NCBI GenBank assembly: GCA_019114885.1
Contig: DXEQ01000134.1
Coordinates: 1-17,956, forward strand
Reading direction: 5' to 3'
Source: Candidatus Anaerobutyricum stercoripullorum
GTDB lineage: Bacteria > Bacillota > Clostridia > Lachnospirales > Lachnospiraceae
Length of the DNA: 17,956 nucleotides
Numbering within the stretch: the stretch's first letter is position 1; each line of letters begins with the position of its first letter. Below, in pieces: positions 14,554 through 17,956 of this stretch. Below the pieces are notes generated by a model that saw only the letters and a list, made by a program, of their open reading frames with translations, had not been told where the DNA came from and did no database searches. The translations under genes were made by a program, and so were the position numbers.

Positions 14554-15699
14554 ATGACGTCAACGACAGATCATAAAGATAATCTATTAGAAAATGTGGT
14601 TTCCGCAGATGACTGCGCAGAACCTGGACGGGGTTATGCGGCTGCCGTTCTCAGAGAATCACCGCGCACGATTTCGGCCAACCCCGGCATTAAGGACAGA
14701 CAGATCACGCTGGATTACGGCAGCGGCGGGTTAAAGACTTCCCAACTGATCGAATCCATCCTGCTGCCTGCCTTTGATAACGCCGCCCTGTCCAATCTGG
14801 GGGACGGCGCGCTGCTCTCCGGCAGCGACAAACTGGTATTTTCCACCGACAGCTTTGTGGTCACACCGTGGAAGTTCCCCGGTGGAGACATAGGAAAACT
14901 CTCCGTCTGCGGCACAGTCAACGATCTGTGCATGGCAGGCGGAGAGCCTAAATATCTGAGTCTTTCTTTTATTATAGAGGAAGGATTCTCCTTTGACGAC
15001 CTGAAAAGCATCGTCGCTTCCATCGCAGGAGAAGCCAGGGCGGCCGGTGTATCCATCGTCACCGGCGACACCAAGGTGGTGGAGGCGGGCAAGGGCGACG
15101 GCATCTATATCAACACTGCCGGAATCGGCTTCCAGCGGGCAGAGCTTCCCGGGAAGGCCGGCATCCGGCCCGGCGACGCCGTGCTCATAAGCGGCAGCAT
15201 AGGCTGCCACGGGGCCGCCGTCATGATGACCCGCTCCGGACTGCTCTCCGAAAACAGTCCCCTTCGTTCCGACTGTCAGCCGCTCCACATCATCAGCGCG
15301 GCGGCGTTGGACGCAGCGGGCGCACACATCCGCATCCTCCGTGATCCTACCCGCGGCGGCGTCGCCACCACCTTAAACGAATTCACAGAAGGGATGTCCT
15401 TCTCCATCGAACTGGAAGAAAGTACATGTCCTGTGGAACCGGCAGTGGAAGCGGCCTGTCATATGCTGGGGCTCGACCCGCTCTACTGTGCCTGCGAGGG
15501 ACGGATGCTCGTCGTCTGCGCGCCGGAGGCCGCGGACGATATCCTCCGTGCCATCCGCCAGATTCCGGGCGGCGAACAGGCCGCAAGAATCGGCACCGTC
15601 ACCGAAAACATGCCCGGCAAAGTTCTGCTGCGGACTGCCATCGGCGGGCAGCGCATCCTTCCAAAACTCACCGGGATGCAGCTGCCGCGCATCTGTTAG
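14554..15699 (+). CDS. hypE: Hydrogenase maturation protein HypE with extended N-terminus
   Basis: A 381-residue AIRS/PurM-family ATPase that dehydrates the carbamoyl group delivered by HypF to make the cyanide ligands. The protein ends LPRIC; the C-terminal Cys381 is the residue that becomes the thiocyanate. Core motifs are LDYGSGGLKTSQLI (from residue 53), VCGTVNDLCMAGGEPKYLSLSFIIEEG (about 118-144), GDTKVVEAGKGDGIYINTAGIG and RDPTRGGVATTLNE. Typical HypE starts about at residue 50, so roughly 48 residues (with a Cys at 21) are extra. Their codons are more AT-rich than the rest, and only a poor GGGG site precedes the ATG. No better in-frame start with a ribosome site is visible. The gene follows hypD after 33 bases. 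HypF is not in the window. Confidence 0.95.
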   Translation: MTSTTDHKDNLLENVVSADDCAEPGRGYAAAVLRESPRTISANPGIKDRQITLDYGSGGLKTSQLIESILLPAFDNAALSNLGDGALLSGSDKLVFSTDSFVVTPWKFPGGDIGKLSVCGTVNDLCMAGGEPKYLSLSFIIEEGFSFDDLKSIVASIAGEARAAGVSIVTGDTKVVEAGKGDGIYINTAGIGFQRAELPGKAGIRPGDAVLISGSIGCHGAAVMMTRSGLLSENSPLRSDCQPLHIISAAALDAAGAHIRILRDPTRGGVATTLNEFTEGMSFSIELEESTCPVEPAVEAACHMLGLDPLYCACEGRMLVVCAPEAADDILRAIRQIPGGEQAARIGTVTENMPGKVLLRTAIGGQRILPKLTGMQLPRIC

Positions 15700-15781
15700 G
15701 TGTTGCTGCCGGCAGCGTCCTGACATCAGCACTCACCGACCGTTCAGTCGGCTGTCGGTCAGCGCTGTGTGACACATCCCC

Positions 15782-15812
15782 GCCATGGATGCTGCCGGCG
15801 CCATGGCTTTTT
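15782..15812 (+). terminator. Candidate terminator of the hyp operon
   Basis: GCCATGG (15782-15788) pairs perfectly with CCATGGC (15801-15807) around a 12-base GC-rich loop, followed by five T. It lies in the convergent gap after hypE. This gap also holds a 12-bp palindrome, GCTGCCGGCAGC, at about 15705-15716, with no T-run. Confidence 0.55.
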
Positions 15813-15822
15813 GCTCCATTTT

Positions 15823-16644
15823 TTAATGGTTACCGGCGCAGCCGTGCTTATCCTCGCCGCAATGGCCCTCTCCATGATGGCCACAGTGGCCTTCTCCGTG
15901 CGCATGGTCATGATGACTGCACTGGGTATCCGGGTCATAATCCAGCTTACCCGCAAGGAAAGCCGCCACGGCGTCATCGGCTTGTCCGCTGACGCCCGGA
16001 TACAGTTCAATTCCTGCCTCCGCAAGGGCCACCCGCGCACCGGCGCCGATGCCGCCGCAGATCAGCATATCCACCTTCAGTCCGGCAAGGAAGCCTGCCA
16101 GCGCACCGTGGCCGCTGCCAGCGGTATCCACCACTTCCTCATGGATGACCTTTCCCTCTTCCACGTCATAAATCTTCATCTGACTGGTATGACCAAAGTG
16201 CTGAAATACATTTCCTTCTTCATAAGTTACTGCGATTCTCATAGTATCCTCATTCCTTTCCGCAAATACTTCGTCCTCTCCGGATCTCTGCCGCCACTGC
16301 TTCTGCGCCGCCCAGCGGCAGCGCTGTCCACAGCCTCTCTCATCGCCGGCTCGTCCCCGGCAGACATGATAATTCCCACCGGCGATCCGAAGCGTCTTCC
16401 CGTTGACGATACAGTCCGCAATCTTATAACGGGCTCTCTCGTAAATCTCCGTGACGGTGGTCCTGGAAATCCCCATCTGCGCGGCACACTGAACATGGGT
16501 CTTCTTCTCATAATCCACCAGACGGATCACCTCATACTCATCCACCGTCAGCGCCACCGGCTCCCCGGCCTCTCTCCCACAGGGAGCAAAACTGTCAAAA
16601 GCCGGTTCCGCGCACACGCGGCGGCATCGGCTGGGTCTTGCCAT
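15823..16644 (-). CDS. DUF134 HTH domain fused to NifX/NifB-type cofactor-binding domain, His/Cys-rich tail
   Basis: A 273-residue protein from the ATG at 16644, which has GGAGG seven bases upstream; an ATG at 16668 lies upstream of that site and is rejected. Residues 1-95 match DUF134 (PF02001): MARPSRCRRVC, FAPCG, then a sigma-70-region-4-like helix-turn-helix in LTVDEYEVIRLVD to GISRTTVTEIYERAR. A Cys- and Arg-rich linker follows. Residues about 135-235 match the dinitrogenase iron-molybdenum cofactor domain (PF02579): RIAVTYEEGNVFQHFGHT and LICGGIGAGARVALAEAGIELYPGVSG. The last 30 or so residues contain many His and Cys with two GEGHCG repeats, a likely metal-binding tail. The role is unknown; a DNA-binding sensor of metal or Fe-S status is a reasonable inference. 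It is convergent with the hyp operon and has its own promoter. Confidence 0.9.
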   Translation of the reverse strand: MARPSRCRRVCAEPAFDSFAPCGREAGEPVALTVDEYEVIRLVDYEKKTHVQCAAQMGISRTTVTEIYERARYKIADCIVNGKTLRIAGGNYHVCRGRAGDERGCGQRCRWAAQKQWRQRSGEDEVFAERNEDTMRIAVTYEEGNVFQHFGHTSQMKIYDVEEGKVIHEEVVDTAGSGHGALAGFLAGLKVDMLICGGIGAGARVALAEAGIELYPGVSGQADDAVAAFLAGKLDYDPDTQCSHHDHAHGEGHCGHHGEGHCGEDKHGCAGNH

Positions 16645-16671
16645 CCTCTCACCTCCACAGCAATTCATTTA

Positions 16672-16683
16672 CGACATATGTCG
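16672..16683. promoter_or_regulatory. Perfect 12-bp palindrome, candidate operator of the DUF134 gene
   Basis: CGACATATGTCG is exactly self-complementary. It lies just after the -10 box at the predicted transcription start, about 28 bases upstream of the start codon. Position and symmetry suit repression by a dimeric HTH protein, most simply the DUF134 product itself. Confidence 0.6.
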
Positions 16684-16688
16684 ATAAT

Positions 16689-16717
16689 ATTATGGCACAG
16701 ATAGAGGAAAGAGTCAA
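16689..16717 (-). promoter_or_regulatory. Promoter of the DUF134-NifX gene
   Basis: On the minus strand, TTGACT (16717-16712) and CATAAT (16694-16689) are 17 bases apart, each one mismatch from consensus. Transcription should start near 16682, inside the palindrome. Confidence 0.75.
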
Positions 16718-16812
16718 GGCGAAAGATGGGAGCTGGAAATCAAAAAAATAAGCCACCACTACTTCATATCATAGTGACAGCTTGATCAATCATACATTTT
16801 CTTCATAATTTT

Positions 16813-16848
16813 AAAAAAAGAGGAAAGTCCGTTCCGACCTTCCTCTTT
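16813..16848 (-). terminator. Rho-independent terminator of fba
   Basis: A 13-pair stem with one G-U pair (arms 16836-16848 and 16817-16829) and a six-base loop is followed on the minus strand by a run of seven T, three of which are part of the stem. It lies about 37 bases after the aldolase stop codon. Confidence 0.9.
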
Positions 16849-16884
16849 CTTCTTATCTTCTTACCTGTTTGAGAATCTCAGTGA

Positions 16885-17754
16885 TTACTCAGCTTTGCCG
16901 ATGGAGCCGAAGATCTCCATTTTTTCTTTTACAGTAGCCTTGATTGCTTCTGCGCCAGGTGCTAATAATTTACGTGGGTCAAAGCCCTTGCCCTGAAGGT
17001 CTTTGCCTTCTTCGATGTATTTACGTGTAGCTTCTGCGAATGCGATCTGGCACTCTGTGTTTACGTTGATCTTGGAAACGCCCAGAGAGATTGCTTTCTT
17101 GATCATGTCTTCCGGGATACCTGTGCCGCCGTGTAATACGAGAGGCATGTCTCCGGTTAATTTCTGGATCTCATCCAGTACGTCGAACTGTAATCCTGCC
17201 CAGTTCTCCGGATATTTGCCGTGGATGTTGCCGATGCCGGCTGCCAGCATGGAAACGCCCAGGTCTGCGATTGCTTTACATTCCTGTGGGTCTGCGCACT
17301 CGCCCATTCCTACAACGCCGTCTTCTTCGCCGCCGATGGAACCAACTTCTGCCTCGATGGACATTCCTTTTTCTTCACAGATTGCTACTAATTCTTTTGT
17401 CTTCTCTACGTTCTCTTCGAATGGGAGATGAGAACCGTCGAACATGATGCTGGAGAAACCTGCCTCGATACAAGCCTTAGCTCCTTCGTAGGAACCGTGG
17501 TCAAGATGAAGAGCTACAGGAACTGTGATCTTTAACTCTTCCAGCATACCGTTTACCATACCGACAACGGTCTTGTATCCGGCCATGTATTTGCCCGCGC
17601 CTTCGGATACACCCAGGATAACAGGAGATTTGCACTCTTCTGCTGTCAACAGGATAGATTTGGTCCACTCCAGGTTGTTGATGTTGAACTGACCAACTGC
17701 GTAGTGTCCTGCTTTTGCTTTCTGTAACATTTCTTTTGCTGATACTAAAGCCAT
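16885..17754 (-). CDS. fba: Class II fructose-1,6-bisphosphate aldolase
   Basis: A 289-residue glycolytic and gluconeogenic enzyme that reversibly splits fructose 1,6-bisphosphate into dihydroxyacetone phosphate and glyceraldehyde 3-phosphate. Zinc-site residues are seen in ALHLDHG (catalytic D85, ligand H86), AEVG (E136), GNIHGKYP (H178) and LVLHGGTGIP (H208). SKINVNTE binds a substrate phosphate. Length and sequence fit the FbaA/GatY class IIB group. The related tagatose-bisphosphate aldolases cannot be fully excluded from sequence, but the lone-gene context favours Fba. The ATG has GGAGG ten bases upstream. Codon use is visibly biased to AT-ending codons compared with neighbours, as is usual for a highly expressed gene. 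It is monocistronic between its own promoter and terminator. Confidence 0.95.
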   Translation of the reverse strand: MALVSAKEMLQKAKAGHYAVGQFNINNLEWTKSILLTAEECKSPVILGVSEGAGKYMAGYKTVVGMVNGMLEELKITVPVALHLDHGSYEGAKACIEAGFSSIMFDGSHLPFEENVEKTKELVAICEEKGMSIEAEVGSIGGEEDGVVGMGECADPQECKAIADLGVSMLAAGIGNIHGKYPENWAGLQFDVLDEIQKLTGDMPLVLHGGTGIPEDMIKKAISLGVSKINVNTECQIAFAEATRKYIEEGKDLQGKGFDPRKLLAPGAEAIKATVKEKMEIFGSIGKAE

Positions 17755-17831
17755 AATAAAATAACCTCCATAAAATATATTCTTCTGTTTGCACAGTTGT
17801 CGATGTGTAATATTACCATCGCCCTAAGTTA

Positions 17832-17853
17832 TACGGGTTTATTATACCCCGTA
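17832..17853 (-). promoter_or_regulatory. fba promoter -10 box enclosed by an inverted repeat
   Basis: A perfect TATAAT lies on the minus strand at 17846-17841, about 85 bases upstream of fba. No good -35 is seen at 17 bases. Perfect six-base arms TACGGG (17832-17837) and CCCGTA (17848-17853) bracket the box symmetrically with ten bases between. This arrangement suits an operator for a repressor of glycolytic gene expression, unidentified here. Confidence 0.6.
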
Positions 17854-17859
17854 CAAAAT

Positions 17860-17879
17860 AAAAAAGGAAGTGTTTTCCT
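17860..17879 (-). terminator. Weak terminator of the gene at the right edge
   Basis: AGGAA and TTCCT form a five-pair stem with a five-base loop, followed on the minus strand by about six T. It lies about 45 bases after the stop codon at 17923 and just upstream of the fba promoter. Confidence 0.45.
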
Positions 17880-17922
17880 GATAAATTTTGAAGTTTTTAT
17901 GAATCTTTTCTTACTATTCTGT

Positions 17923-17956
17923 CTATTTGAATTCCAGACCGTATTTTTCAATAAGC
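17923..17956 (-). CDS. C-terminal end of an unidentified protein (runs off right edge)
   Basis: One minus-strand frame is open from the window edge and reads LIEKYGLEFK before a TAG stop at 17925-17923. The composition is protein-like, and a plausible terminator follows on the same strand, which supports a real gene end. Ten residues are too few to name the product, and a chance open frame of this length cannot be excluded. Confidence 0.4.
   Translation of the reverse strand, partial: LIEKYGLEFK

Noticed and set aside
15705..15765. Several small GC-rich inverted repeats right after hypE as terminators
   Set aside because: None is followed by a T-run; the hairpin at 15782-15812 is a better candidate.
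15769..16704. Plus-strand open frame of 311 codons over the DUF134-NifX gene
   Set aside because: It lies opposite a gene with two recognised domains, a ribosome site and a promoter, and has none of these itself.

Overview
The window reads as a chromosomal segment of a low-to-mid GC Gram-positive anaerobe, most likely a Clostridia member of the Lachnospiraceae type. The reasons are strong GGAGG ribosome binding sites before almost every gene, TTGACA/TATAAT-type promoters, hairpin-plus-T-run terminators, a class II fructose bisphosphate aldolase, and a ferredoxin-linked Ech-type hydrogenase. No species is claimed. No tRNA, rRNA, CRISPR array or insertion sequence was seen.

Left part (1-7586). 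The 5' end of an AAA-ATPase-like gene runs off the left edge and overlaps the 3' end of an AraC-family regulator, both on the minus strand. The araC promoter carries a large palindrome and diverges from a PHP-domain phosphoesterase gene with a structured leader. An AlkA-like DNA glycosylase (plus strand, probable TTG start) ends one base from the end of a convergent glycogen-debranching enzyme gene. That gene lies 30 bases behind a two-GGDEF-domain protein, so the two are probably co-transcribed.

Central part (7592-15699). This is the main functional block. A minus-strand operon echABCDEF (12663 to 7592) encodes a complete six-subunit membrane-bound group 4 (Ech) [NiFe] hydrogenase and ends at a strong terminator. 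Back to back with it, on the plus strand, is hypA-hypC-hypD-hypE, encoding maturation proteins for the Fe(CN)2CO centre and nickel delivery. The two promoters are separated by 18 bases, which suggests joint control. By analogy with characterised Ech enzymes, the complex would oxidise reduced ferredoxin, reduce protons to H2 and move ions across the membrane. The large subunit ends exactly at the DPCxxCxxR motif, so no C-terminal processing protease should be needed, and none is present. hypB and hypF are not in the window.

Right part (15700-17956). Convergent to the hyp operon is a DUF134 (helix-turn-helix) protein fused to a NifX/NifB-type cofactor-binding domain with a His/Cys-rich tail. 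A perfect 12-bp palindrome sits at its predicted transcription start. This metal- or cluster-sensing candidate beside a hydrogenase locus is the least explained element here. A highly expressed-looking fructose-bisphosphate aldolase gene follows, with its own promoter and terminator, and then the last codons of another minus-strand gene at the right edge.
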